Positions 45,411-53,271 of a DNA stretch of 64,000 nt are shown here, one piece after another. This stretch comes from Demequina litoralis. GTDB taxonomy: Bacteria > Actinomycetota > Actinomycetes > Actinomycetales > Demequinaceae. The DNA is taken from assembly GCF_030418455.1 (NCBI RefSeq), contig NZ_JAUHPW010000004.1, positions 186,001-250,000 on the forward strand. The letters run 5' to 3'. Numbering within the stretch: the stretch's first letter is position 1; each line of letters opens with the position of its first letter. A model generated the notes under the pieces. It was not told the origin of the DNA, searched no databases, and worked only from the letters and a program-made list of their open reading frames with translations. The translations under genes and the position numbers were made by a program.

Positions 45411-45484
45411 GCCCCCGTAGCCCAACTGGCAGAGGCAGCCGGCTTAAACCCGGCCCAGTGCGGGTTCGAACCCCGCCGGGGGCA
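45411..45484 (+). tRNA. tRNA with anticodon TAA (Leu), short variable loop
   Basis: A 74-nt cloverleaf. Acceptor GCCCCCG (45411-45417) pairs with CGGGGGC (45477-45483), discriminator is A45484, and CCA is not encoded. Anticodon stem GCCGG/CCGGC holds loop CTTAAAC, anticodon TAA. The T-arm is GCGGG-TTCGAAC-CCCGC. The variable loop is only CCAGT, so this is a class I body, whereas bacterial tRNA-Leu normally has a long variable arm. By anticodon and A73 it should read UUA as leucine; charging by LeuRS is assumed. Confidence 0.85.
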
Positions 45485-45508
45485 CTGAACCCTCTACGCT
45501 GGTGCGCC

Positions 45509-46048
45509 ATGGCTGCCGGCGCGACGATCCACACCTTCGAGATCACGCTCGCGGACGTCGACCGCGGCGTCTACGAGGACCTCTCCCTCCGCGCGGCGCG
45601 CCACCCCTCCGAGACGGACGCGTTCCTCATGACCCGCGTGCTCGCGTACTGCCTCGAGCACGAGGAGGGGATCGCGTTCGGCGAGGGCATCTCCACGACC
45701 GACGAGCCTGCGGTGCTCGTGCGCGACCTCACGGGCCGCATCACCGCGTGGATCGAGGTGGGCGCCCCCGAGGCCGACCGCCTCCATCACGGCAGCCGCC
45801 TCGCCGACCGTACCGCCGTCTACACCCACCGCGACCCGGCCAAGGTGCTCGCGCGCTGGGACGGCAAGCGCATCCACCGGCGCGAGGAGATCGTGCTGCG
45901 CAGCTTCGACGCCGGCTTCGCGGACGATGCGGCGGCGCTGCTCGCGCGGCGGAACGCGCTGACGGTGTCCGTCACCGAGGGGCACCTCTATCTCGAGCTC
46001 AACGGCACGTCGCTCGACTCCGCGGTCCACACGCGGGCGCTGGGCTGA
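45509..46048 (+). CDS. YaeQ family protein
   Basis: A 179-residue YaeQ protein with a PD-(D/E)xK-like fold. GATIHTFEITLADVDRGVYE, RHPSETDAFLMTRVLAYCLE and the core EGISTTDEPAVLVRDLTGRI...WIEVGAP match the family, including the Asp/Glu and Gln/Glu positions of the nuclease-like site. YaeQ was once linked to RfaH suppression; the actual function is unknown. TACGCT lies eight bases before ATG 45509. A decamer (45922, Asp-Asp-Ala) lies in a loop. Confidence 0.88.
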   Translation: MAAGATIHTFEITLADVDRGVYEDLSLRAARHPSETDAFLMTRVLAYCLEHEEGIAFGEGISTTDEPAVLVRDLTGRITAWIEVGAPEADRLHHGSRLADRTAVYTHRDPAKVLARWDGKRIHRREEIVLRSFDAGFADDAAALLARRNALTVSVTEGHLYLELNGTSLDSAVHTRALG

Positions 46049-46124
46049 GCCGCCGGCCGGCGGCTCGCCGATTCCGCCAGCTCCGCCGCCGCCGCCTGCT
46101 CCGCCGCCGCCACGTCCGTCGTAG

Positions 46125-46172
46125 TGGTACCAATCGGGACGAAGTCGCGTCGGTTCGTCCCGATTGGTACCA
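46125..46172. repeat. Perfect 19-bp inverted repeat in a 10-base loop (yaeQ/metF junction)
   Basis: TGGTACCAATCGGGACGAA (46125-46143) and its exact reverse complement (46154-46172) flank GTCGCGTCGG. It lies between two convergent genes and is far less GC-rich than its surroundings; each arm also holds the palindrome TGGTACCA. It could be a bidirectional terminator, a pair of binding sites or a tiny mobile element. No T-run follows on either side. Confidence 0.85.
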
Positions 46173-46236
46173 ACGCGACGGTGGGGAAGCGGCCCGACCG
46201 CCAGGGCGGCCGCCGCCCCGCAGGCCTGAGCGGAGA

Positions 46237-47094
46237 CTAGGGCCGCTCGGCCGGCACCGCCGCGGCGCGCGCCTCGCGGGCCCACGCGACCGCCGCGTCC
46301 AGCGTGCCGAACGTGTACACGTGGAGGCGCACCTCGCCGTGGCGCTCGTCGAGGCGGGACCCGAGCTCCGCGACGAAGCGGTCGGGGCCCGCGGTCCCCA
46401 CGAGCGACGTGAGCGAGAAGCCGTACTTGCGCGCGATGCCGGCGCTCGTGCCCACGCCGCAGCGACGCGCGAAGGCGAGCAGGCGGCGCACGCCGGCGGG
46501 GCCGGGGATGCCGACCCGGATCGGCAGCGTGATGCCCAGCGCGCGGGCCCGCTCGATCCACGCGACGACCGCGTCGACGTCGAACGAGAACTGGGTGGTG
46601 ATGGACCCGGCGAGCCCCTGCTCGGCCAGGGCCGCGGCCTTGGCACCGAGCTCCGCCCACAGCACGTCGTCCGCGATCGCGGGGTGGCCCTCGGGGTAGC
46701 CCGCGATGCCCACCTCGGCGACGCCGGCCTCCGCGAGGACGCCGGACCGGATGAGGTCGAGCGCCGAGGCGTACGGTCCGGCGGGCGTGCGCGGGTCGCC
46801 GCCCACGACGAAGAGCCGCTCGTGCGCCTCGTGCGCGCGCAGCCCCTCGAGGGTCGCGCGCAGGTCCGACTCGGACGAGAAGCGGCGGGCCGCGAGGTGG
46901 GGGACCGGCACGAGCGCGGCGCGCGCGGCCGCGGCGGCGGCCTCGCGGCGCTCGGCGGCGCCCTCGGTGCCGAGGTGCGTGACGCTCACGCGCGTGCCCG
47001 CGGGCAGGTCGGCCGCGAGGGCGACGAGCGCCGGCGTGTCGCGCGCGGTGATCTCGACGGACAGGTCCTCGAGAAGCATGGGGGTCCGGTGCAA
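46237..47094 (-). CDS. Methylenetetrahydrofolate reductase family protein (short type)
   Basis: A TIM-barrel MetF-family flavoenzyme of about 285 residues, predicted to reduce 5,10-methylene-THF to 5-methyl-THF. The sequence (LSVEITARDTP..., VPVPHLAARRFSSESDL, RLFVVGGDPRTPAGPYAS, VGIAGYPEGHP, TQFSFDVDAVVAW) fits the short MetF variant seen in proteobacteria rather than the long E. coli-like form. I place the start at TTG 47094, seven bases after a perfect AAGGAGG site (47108-47102); ATG 47079 is an alternative five codons in. It has its own promoter and is convergent with yaeQ. Confidence 0.8.
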   Translation of the reverse strand: MHRTPMLLEDLSVEITARDTPALVALAADLPAGTRVSVTHLGTEGAAERREAAAAAARAALVPVPHLAARRFSSESDLRATLEGLRAHEAHERLFVVGGDPRTPAGPYASALDLIRSGVLAEAGVAEVGIAGYPEGHPAIADDVLWAELGAKAAALAEQGLAGSITTQFSFDVDAVVAWIERARALGITLPIRVGIPGPAGVRRLLAFARRCGVGTSAGIARKYGFSLTSLVGTAGPDRFVAELGSRLDERHGEVRLHVYTFGTLDAAVAWAREARAAAVPAERP

Positions 47095-47136
47095 CGACGG
47101 GCCTCCTTCGGTCCGTTGAAGCAGAGAAGCACCGCC

Positions 47137-47165
47137 ATTGTACGGGCGTCGTGCACGCGGTGCCA
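47137..47165 (-). promoter_or_regulatory. Sigma-A promoter of the metF-type gene
   Basis: On the minus strand TGGCAC (47165-47160), a 17-base spacer and TACAAT (47142-47137) make the best-formed -35/-10 promoter in the window. About 40 leader bases lead to the AAGGAGG site. Confidence 0.7.
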
Positions 47166-47201
47166 GGGACGGTCGGTCCTGGTGCCGGAGGGACGATGCG
47201 G

Positions 47202-47236
47202 CTCCGCCCCGGCGGGGAGGTCGCGCCGGGGCGGAG
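47202..47236 (-). terminator. Hairpin terminator of the fructose PTS operon
   Basis: CTCCGCCCCGGCG pairs perfectly with CGCCGGGGCGGAG over a 9-nt loop, beginning 20 bases past the ptsI stop in the direction of transcription. A decamer copy (47191-47200) lies immediately downstream. Confidence 0.75.
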
Positions 47237-47255
47237 GGTCGGGGTGGTCGGCGGG

Positions 47256-48935
47256 TCAGAGGATCGCGGTGAGCTCCTCGCTCGCGGCGGCGCGCACGGC
47301 CTCGCGCGCGTCGGCGGCGGTGCGTGCCGCGCGTGCGACCTCCGCCAGGGCCTGGCATTCGTCGAGCGTGTGCAGCGACAGCGCGAGGCGCACGGCGGAG
47401 ACCTTCTTGGGTGCCATCGACAGGCTCGACACGCCGAGCCCCGCCAGCACGAGCGCGAGGAGCGGGTCGCCCGCGGACTCGCCGCAGACGCCGACCGGCT
47501 TGCCGTGCTCCGCGCCGCCCGCGCACGCCGCCGCGACCACGTCGAGGACGGCCGGCTGCCACGGGTCGAGCAGGTCGGAGAGCTCGCCCTCCATGCGGTC
47601 GGCGGCCATCGTGTACTGCGCGAGGTCGTTGGTGCCGAGCGAGCCGAAGTCGACCTCCGCGAGCACGTGCCGCGACCGCAGCGCCGCCGCCGGCACCTCG
47701 ATCATCACACCCGACTTCGGCAGCCCCGCAGCCTTCACGCGGGACGCGAACCACGCGGCCTCCTCCGCGGTGGCGACCATGGGGGCCATCACGCGGACGT
47801 CGGCCCCGGTCTCCTTCGCCGCCATCGCGAGGGCGGACAGCTGCGAGTCGATGAGCTCCGGCATCGCCTGGCACAGGCGCAGCCCGCGGCGACCCAGGGC
47901 GGGGTTCTCCTCCTCGCCCAGGTCCGCGAACGCGAGCGGCTTGTCCGCGCCCGCGTCGAGCGTGCGGACCACCACGCGGCGGTCGCCGAACGGCTTGAGC
48001 ACGGCCGCGTAGATCGCCGTCTGCTCGTCGACCGACGGCAGCGAGGACGCCGACAGGTAGAGGAACTCGGTGCGGAACAGCCCGACGCCCTCGACGTCCT
48101 GCGCGCCCGCGGCCACCGCATCGTCCACCCCGCCGATGTTGGCGAGCAGGGCGATCGGGTGCCCGTCGCGCGTGGCGCCCGGCCCGGAGACCCGTGCGAG
48201 CGCGGCGGCGCGGCGCTCGCGGCGCTCGCGCTGCGCCTCGATGAGCGCCATGTCGGGGTCGATGGTGACCTCGCCGGCGTCGCCGTCGACCGCGACGGAC
48301 GTGCCCTCGGGGATCTCGGTGGCGCCGTGCAGCTGGACCACCGCGGGGATGCCCATCTGCGCGGCGAGGATCGCGGTGTGCGAGGTGCGGCCGCCGGCAG
48401 CGGTGACGATCGCGGCCACGTGGTTGCGGTCGAGCGCGGCGGTCTGCGCGGGCGCGAGGTCGTGGGCGACGACGACGGACGGCGCCTCGAGGGTGGGCAC
48501 ACCCGGCGCGGGCACGCCCAGCACGTGCGCGACGGCGCGGTCGCCCACGTCGCGCAGGTCCGTCACGCGCTCGGCGAAGTACCCGCCGAGCGCCTCGAAC
48601 TGCGCCGCGTACTCGTCGACCGCCGCGGCGATCGCGGTCGCCGGGCCCTTGCCGGAGCCGACCTGCTTGCCGGCCGCCTTCGCGAGGCCCTTGTCGCGGG
48701 CGATCATCGCGGTGGCCTTGATGATGGGCTGGGCGTGGGCGTCGGCCCCCTCGGCCCGGGCGTCGAGGTCGGCGGCGACCGCCGCGAGCGCCTCGAGCAC
48801 CAGGTCGGTGGCCGCGCCCGCGTCCGCCGGGGCCGGCTCGTCGGCCGGGGGCCGGACCGGCGGTGCGACCTGCACCACCGGCCCGACCGCCGTGCCCGGG
48901 CTGACGCCGACGCCGTGACGGGTGTCGCCGGACAT
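47256..48935 (-). CDS. ptsI: PTS enzyme I (phosphoenolpyruvate-protein phosphotransferase)
   Basis: A 559-residue general PTS kinase that takes phosphate from PEP and passes it to HPr. The N-terminal domain holds the active-site His in AGGRTSHTAILAAQMGIP (about 188). The C-terminal PEP-binding barrel shows GVGLFRTEFLYL, the Arg of VVVRTLDAGADKP, EENPALGRRGLR, and catalytic Cys in PVGVCGESAGDP. Start MSGDTRHGVGVSPG is two bases after the HPr stop. It is the last gene of the operon. A decamer (48117, Asp-Asp-Ala) lies in a loop. Confidence 0.95.
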   Translation of the reverse strand: MSGDTRHGVGVSPGTAVGPVVQVAPPVRPPADEPAPADAGAATDLVLEALAAVAADLDARAEGADAHAQPIIKATAMIARDKGLAKAAGKQVGSGKGPATAIAAAVDEYAAQFEALGGYFAERVTDLRDVGDRAVAHVLGVPAPGVPTLEAPSVVVAHDLAPAQTAALDRNHVAAIVTAAGGRTSHTAILAAQMGIPAVVQLHGATEIPEGTSVAVDGDAGEVTIDPDMALIEAQRERRERRAAALARVSGPGATRDGHPIALLANIGGVDDAVAAGAQDVEGVGLFRTEFLYLSASSLPSVDEQTAIYAAVLKPFGDRRVVVRTLDAGADKPLAFADLGEEENPALGRRGLRLCQAMPELIDSQLSALAMAAKETGADVRVMAPMVATAEEAAWFASRVKAAGLPKSGVMIEVPAAALRSRHVLAEVDFGSLGTNDLAQYTMAADRMEGELSDLLDPWQPAVLDVVAAACAGGAEHGKPVGVCGESAGDPLLALVLAGLGVSSLSMAPKKVSAVRLALSLHTLDECQALAEVARAARTAADAREAVRAAASEELTAIL

Positions 48936-48936
48936 G

Positions 48937-49212
48937 TCAGCCCTCCTCGGCGTCCAGGTCGCGGGAGAGGAGCGCGACCAGGGACTCGAGGGCGGCGTCC
49001 GCGCCGTCGCCGTCGGCGGTGAGGACCACCTCCTCGCCGTGCTTGGCGCCCAGGGCCATGACGCCGAGGATGCTGGTGGCGTCCACCGCGTCCTCGCCGG
49101 CACGGCCGATCTCGACGTCCAGCCCGGTGCCCTCGGCCGCCTCGACGAAGAGGGCGGCGGGGCGGGCGTGCAGGCCCACGGACGATGCGATGGTGACGGT
49201 GCGCTGTGCCAT
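48937..49212 (-). CDS. ptsH: PTS phosphocarrier protein HPr
   Basis: A 91-residue HPr. The active-site His is in SSVGLHARPAALF (His15) and the regulatory-Ser region reads DATSILGVMALGA (Ser near 47). It lies between enzyme I (two bases downstream) and the fructose permease, an arrangement in which one operon supplies both general and sugar-specific PTS proteins. The decamer at 49180-49189 codes for Ala-Ser-Ser just before the active-site His, an exception to its usual linker location. Confidence 0.95.
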   Translation of the reverse strand: MAQRTVTIASSVGLHARPAALFVEAAEGTGLDVEIGRAGEDAVDATSILGVMALGAKHGEEVVLTADGDGADAALESLVALLSRDLDAEEG

Positions 49213-49243
49213 TTCGGTTCTCCTTAGGTGACGAGGTAGCGGG

Positions 49244-51307
49244 TCAGACGGTGGCGACCGCGTCGACGGTCTCGAGCTTCTTGTCGCGGGACTTCAGCAC
49301 GAGCACGATGCTCGTCATCAGCGCGACGCCGGCCGCGAGGGCCACGAGGAACCACAGGAAGCCGCCCATGAGGGGGAGCACCCAGATGCCGCCGTGCGGG
49401 GCGCGGAGCGTGACGCCGAAGACCATGACGAGGCCGCCGGTGAGGGCCGAGCCGGCGACCGAGGACGCGATGACGCGCACCGGATCGGCGGCCGCGAACG
49501 GGATCGCGCCCTCCGAGATGAACGACGCTCCCAGCAGCCAGGCCGCCTTGCCGTTCTCGCGCTCGGGCTCCGAGAAGAGCTTCGGGCGGAGGGTGGTGGC
49601 GAGGGCCATCGCAAGCGGGGCGACCATGCCGGCCGCCATGACCGCGGCCATGATGGTGAGGGCGGGGGCGTCCGTCGCGGTGCCCGCGGCGGCGAGGCCC
49701 GCGGTGCCGAAGAAGTACGCGACCTTGTTGACCGGGCCGCCCAGGTCGAAGCCCATCATCGCGCCGAGCACGAGGCCGAGCACGAAGGCGGATCCGCCCT
49801 GGAGGCTGGTGAGCCAGTCGTTGAGGCCGTCCGACAGCGCCTTGATCGGTGCGCCGAGCAGCGTGATGAACAGGCCCAGCGTGATGAGGCTCGACAGCAG
49901 CGGGATCACCACGACCGGCATGACGCCGCGGACGCCCTTGTGGACCTTCCAACTGGCGATCCACCTCGCGGTGAGACCGCCGAGGATTCCGGTGACGATG
50001 CCGCCGAGGAAGCCCGCGCCCATGGTCGCGGCGATCGAGCCGCCCACGATGCCGGGGACCAGGCCGGGACGGTCGGCGATCGCGAACGCGATGAAGCCCG
50101 ACAGGATCGGGACCAGGAACCCGAAGGCCGCGCCGCCGATGACGAACAGCAGCGCCGCCCAGCTGGTGAGCGACAGCCAGTCGAAGTGCTGGGCGATGTT
50201 GTACGTGTCGTCCGACGTCAGGTTGTAGTTCACGATCTCGATCGCGCCGTTCTCGCCCAGCGCGATCTGCGCGAGCATGAAGGACAGCGCGATGAGGATG
50301 CCGCCCGCCGCGACGAACGGGATCATGTAGCTCACGCCCGTCATCAGCCACTGGCGGATCTGCGTGCCGATGCCCGCCTTCTTGTCCACCTTGGTGGCGA
50401 GGCCGGACGATGCGGCGGCGGGGGCGGCGGCGACGGCCGCCTCCGGGTTCGTGCGCCACTCGGACGCCTTCGCGGCGGCCTGGCTGATGAGCGCCGGGCC
50501 GTCGGAGATCGCCTTCTTCACGCCGACGTCGACGATGGGCTTGCCGGCGAAGCGCTCGGCGTTCCGCACCTCGACGTCGTGGGCGAAGATCACCGCGTCG
50601 GCCGCCGCGATCTGCGCCGCGGACAGCGGGGTGGCGCCGGCCGAGCCCTGGGTCTCCACGACCATCGTGTGGCCGGCCTCCTTGGCAGCCCGCTCGAGGG
50701 CCTCGGCGGCCATGTAGGTGTGCGCGATGCCGGTGGGGCAGGAGGTCACGCCCACGAGCGTGAGGCCGGACGATGCGGCGGGCGCCTCGGGCGCGGCCTC
50801 CGGCTCCGCGGCGGGTGCGGCCGCGGCGGCGGGGGCGGGCTCGGGTGCCGGGGCGACGGCGATGTCGCCGACCTCGGCCTCGACGATCGCGACGACCTCG
50901 GCCTCGGTGGTGGCGGCCCGCAGCGCGCCGGTGAACTCCTTCTTCATCAGCGCCTTGGCGAGCTTGGGAAGGACCTTCATGTGCGCCTCGGAGGCGCCCT
51001 CGGGGGCCGCGATGAGGAACACGATGTCGGCGGGGCCGTCCTTCGCGCCCCAGTCGATGCCGTCGGCGCTGCGGCCGAAGGCGAGGGTCGGCTCGGAGAT
51101 ACCGGCGCTGCGGGCGTGCGGGATGGCGATACCGCCCGGCAGGCCCGTGGCCATCGTCTCCTCGCGCTTGCGCACGTCGCCGAGGAACACCTCGAGGTCC
51201 GTGCAGCGTCCGGTCGCGACCAGGGTCTCCGCCAACGCCCGCGTGGCGTCGTGGCGGTCGGTCGCGCCGAGCGCGAGCACGACCTGCTGCTCGTTGATCA
51301 GTGACAT
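49244..51307 (-). CDS. fruA: PTS fructose-specific EIIABC
   Basis: A 687-residue three-domain fructose permease. IIA (about 1-150) has its phospho-His in GGIAIPHARSAG. IIB (about 180-275) has its phospho-Cys in GVTSCPTGIAHTYMAAE. IIC (about 320-670) has eight or so transmembrane helices. It imports fructose as fructose-1-phosphate for FruK. The two Ala/Pro/Glu-rich interdomain linkers each contain one decamer (50768 and 50405), both read as Ala-Ala-Ser-Ser-Gly-Leu, so the same peptide appears at both joints. It starts 20 bases after the fruK stop. Confidence 0.95.
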   Translation of the reverse strand: MSLINEQQVVLALGATDRHDATRALAETLVATGRCTDLEVFLGDVRKREETMATGLPGGIAIPHARSAGISEPTLAFGRSADGIDWGAKDGPADIVFLIAAPEGASEAHMKVLPKLAKALMKKEFTGALRAATTEAEVVAIVEAEVGDIAVAPAPEPAPAAAAAPAAEPEAAPEAPAASSGLTLVGVTSCPTGIAHTYMAAEALERAAKEAGHTMVVETQGSAGATPLSAAQIAAADAVIFAHDVEVRNAERFAGKPIVDVGVKKAISDGPALISQAAAKASEWRTNPEAAVAAAPAAASSGLATKVDKKAGIGTQIRQWLMTGVSYMIPFVAAGGILIALSFMLAQIALGENGAIEIVNYNLTSDDTYNIAQHFDWLSLTSWAALLFVIGGAAFGFLVPILSGFIAFAIADRPGLVPGIVGGSIAATMGAGFLGGIVTGILGGLTARWIASWKVHKGVRGVMPVVVIPLLSSLITLGLFITLLGAPIKALSDGLNDWLTSLQGGSAFVLGLVLGAMMGFDLGGPVNKVAYFFGTAGLAAAGTATDAPALTIMAAVMAAGMVAPLAMALATTLRPKLFSEPERENGKAAWLLGASFISEGAIPFAAADPVRVIASSVAGSALTGGLVMVFGVTLRAPHGGIWVLPLMGGFLWFLVALAAGVALMTSIVLVLKSRDKKLETVDAVATV

Positions 51308-51326
51308 GGGGGTGTTCCTTTCGGGG

Positions 51327-52277
51327 TCAGCGCTGACCCAGTGCCAGGGCGGCGGGCGGGTTGTGCGAGAGGTCCACGGGGATGCCGTGGAGATCCGCGG
51401 GGGAGGGGACGCGGCTGCCGGGGAGGGTGACGGCCGCGGCGCCCCAGGCGACGCCCTCGGCGAGGGCGTCGGAGGCGGGGGCGGAGCGGGACAGGCCGTG
51501 GAGCAGGCCCGCGAGCATGCAGTCGCCGGCCCCGACGGTGGAGACGGCGGCGGTGATGGTGGCGCGCGCGTGCAGCGCCTCGTCGGCGGTGACGAGCAGG
51601 GCTCCGTCGCCGCCGAGGCTCACGGCGACCGTGGCGATGCCGCCCGCGACCAGCTCGGTCGCGGCGGCGCGCACGTCGCCCAGGGTGGGAAGGTCGTGGC
51701 CCACGAGCTCGGCGAGCTCCTCGTGGTTGGGCTTGATGAGGTCGGGGGAGGCCGCGACCGCGGCGGCGAGGGGGGCACCGGAGCTGTCGATCGCGACGCG
51801 CGCGCCGGCGGCGCGGGCGCGCGCCACGAGCTGCGCGTAGAGGTCCTCGGGGGCGCCGGGCGGAAGGCTGCCGCAGCCGACGATCCAGGAGGCGTCCGCC
51901 GCGCTCGCGGCCGTCGCCTCGAGGAGCGCCTCGACCTCGGCGGCGTCGAGCGTGGGGCCGGGCTCGTTGAGCTTGGTGGTGGTGCCGTCGGGCTCGAGCA
52001 CCGAGATGTTCATGCGGGCGGCGCCCGCGATCGGCACCGAGCGGCGTGGCACGCCCGCCGCGTCGAGCAGGTCCTCGAGCAGGCGCCCCTCGGGTCCGCC
52101 CACCGGCAGCACGGCGAGCGCGTCGCCGCCCTGCGCCGTGACGGCGCGGGCGACGTTGACGCCCTTGCCGCCCGCGTCGACGCGCACGTCGGAGGCGCGG
52201 TGCACCTCGCCGCGGAGCAGCGCGTCGATCGTGATGGCGCGGTCGACGCTCGGGTTGGGTGTCAGCGTGACGATCAT
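51327..52277 (-). CDS. fruK: 1-phosphofructokinase
   Basis: A 316-residue PfkB-family kinase converting fructose-1-phosphate to fructose-1,6-bisphosphate. Hallmarks are MIVTLTPNPSVDRAI at the N-terminus, DAGGKGVNVARA (substrate loop), LIKPNHEELAEL, and catalytic Asp in STVGAGDCMLAG. The ATG overlaps the DeoR-type regulator stop (ATGA), tying regulator and enzyme together. Confidence 0.95.
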   Translation of the reverse strand: MIVTLTPNPSVDRAITIDALLRGEVHRASDVRVDAGGKGVNVARAVTAQGGDALAVLPVGGPEGRLLEDLLDAAGVPRRSVPIAGAARMNISVLEPDGTTTKLNEPGPTLDAAEVEALLEATAASAADASWIVGCGSLPPGAPEDLYAQLVARARAAGARVAIDSSGAPLAAAVAASPDLIKPNHEELAELVGHDLPTLGDVRAAATELVAGGIATVAVSLGGDGALLVTADEALHARATITAAVSTVGAGDCMLAGLLHGLSRSAPASDALAEGVAWGAAAVTLPGSRVPSPADLHGIPVDLSHNPPAALALGQR

Positions 52278-53035
52278 GCGGTCACCACCTCGGGTCCGGC
52301 GGCGCGCAGCTCCTCGGCCACGTCGTCCGCGAGGTCGATGTCGGTCACCACCAGGTCGACCTCCTCGAGGTCGGCGAAGCGGTGGAGGTGGTCGTCGCCG
52401 GCCTTCGAGGAGTCCGTGGCGACCACGACGCGGCGCGCGGCGGTGACCATCGCGCGCTTGGCCTCGGCCTCCGCCTGGTCCGGCGTGGTGAGGCCGCGGG
52501 AGGCGGAGATGCCGTTGGTGCCGATCACGGCGACGTCGACGACGACACCGGCGAGGGCCGCCGCCGCCCACTCGCCGACGGCCGCGGCGGTGACGCCGCG
52601 GACCCGTCCGCCCAGCACGTAGAGCGTGATGCCCGGGCGGCCTGCGAGCGAGGCGGCGGCCGGGATCGAGTTGGTGATGACGGTGAGGTCGATGTCGACG
52701 GGAAGGAGGTCGACGAGCGCCTGCGTGGTGGAGCCCGCGTCGAGCAGCACCGTGCCGCCGGCGGGGATCTCCTCGAGCACGCGGGAGGCGATGCGGCGCT
52801 TGACGTCCATGCGGGTCGCGGAGCGCGAGGCGAGGGTCGGCTCGGCCTCGAGCCGCTCGACGGGGATCGCGCCGCCGTGCACGCGGCGCAGGGAGCCGCG
52901 CTGCTCGAGGGCGGTGAGGTCGCGGCGGATGGTCTCGGGGGTGACGGCGAGGGTCTCGGCGAGCGAGGCGACCTCGACACGGCCCGCGGCGCGCGCCTCC
53001 GCCAGGATGCGCTGCTGTCGCTCCGTCGCGTACAT
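52274..53035 (-). CDS. DeoR family regulator, FruR-like
   Basis: A 253-residue DeoR-type repressor. The N-terminal HTH shows MYATERQQRILAEARAAGRV, then VTPETIRRDLTALEQRG. The C-terminal DeoRC sugar-phosphate isomerase-like domain shows DAGSTTQALVDLLP, VITNSIPAA and VIGTNGISASRGLTTPD. It is the first gene of the fructose operon and so very probably its fructose-1-phosphate-responsive repressor, acting on the AT-rich site upstream. Confidence 0.92.
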   Translation of the reverse strand: MYATERQQRILAEARAAGRVEVASLAETLAVTPETIRRDLTALEQRGSLRRVHGGAIPVERLEAEPTLASRSATRMDVKRRIASRVLEEIPAGGTVLLDAGSTTQALVDLLPVDIDLTVITNSIPAAASLAGRPGITLYVLGGRVRGVTAAAVGEWAAAALAGVVVDVAVIGTNGISASRGLTTPDQAEAEAKRAMVTAARRVVVATDSSKAGDDHLHRFADLEEVDLVVTDIDLADDVAEELRAAGPEVVTA

Positions 53036-53052
53036 GTGACTCCCTTGTCTGG

Positions 53053-53115
53053 ATCCGGAACCCGGATTCCCACATCAAAACACAGAACCAAAAACAAAGC
53101 AACAGAAACGGACAC
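53053..53115 (-). promoter_or_regulatory. Promoter and probable FruR operator of the fructose PTS operon
   Basis: On the minus strand TTGCTT (53102-53097), a 17-base spacer and TTTGAT (53079-53074) form a promoter. The whole stretch 53073-53110 is strongly T-rich on that strand, with repeated TTTGTTTT and GTGTTTTG words as in DeoR-family boxes. Downstream, ATCCGG-AAC-CCGGAT (53053-53067) is a dyad in the leader. Confidence 0.6.
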
Positions 53116-53126
53116 AAGCGGGCGGA

Positions 53127-53136
53127 CGCATCGTCC
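53127..53136. repeat. Decamer copy between the divergent fru operon and Bax1-I gene
   Basis: An exact CGCATCGTCC just beyond the T-rich operator; nothing else is recognisable between it and the next promoter. Confidence 0.8.
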
Positions 53137-53238
53137 CGCCACGCCGAGGTCCGGTGCGGGCGAGAGGCCGTGCAACACGGGACAAGCCTGGGACGTTGGG
53201 GAGACGACCCCTCTGGTCGGGACCGCCTGGGCCCCGTC

Positions 53239-53244
53239 TAGACT
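53239..53244 (+). promoter_or_regulatory. -10 box of the Bax1-I-like gene
   Basis: TAGACT, 27 bases before the GTG, with an AAGGAGGAAAA ribosome site between. Confidence 0.55.
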
Positions 53245-53271
53245 GGAGCGGTCGCCCACCAAGGAGGAAAA

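Noticed and set aside
45988..46173. Small minus-strand ORF over the 46125-46172 inverted repeat
   Set aside because: Its repeated VPIGT peptide is just the two inverted-repeat arms translated; no ribosome site and it overlaps the yaeQ 3' end.
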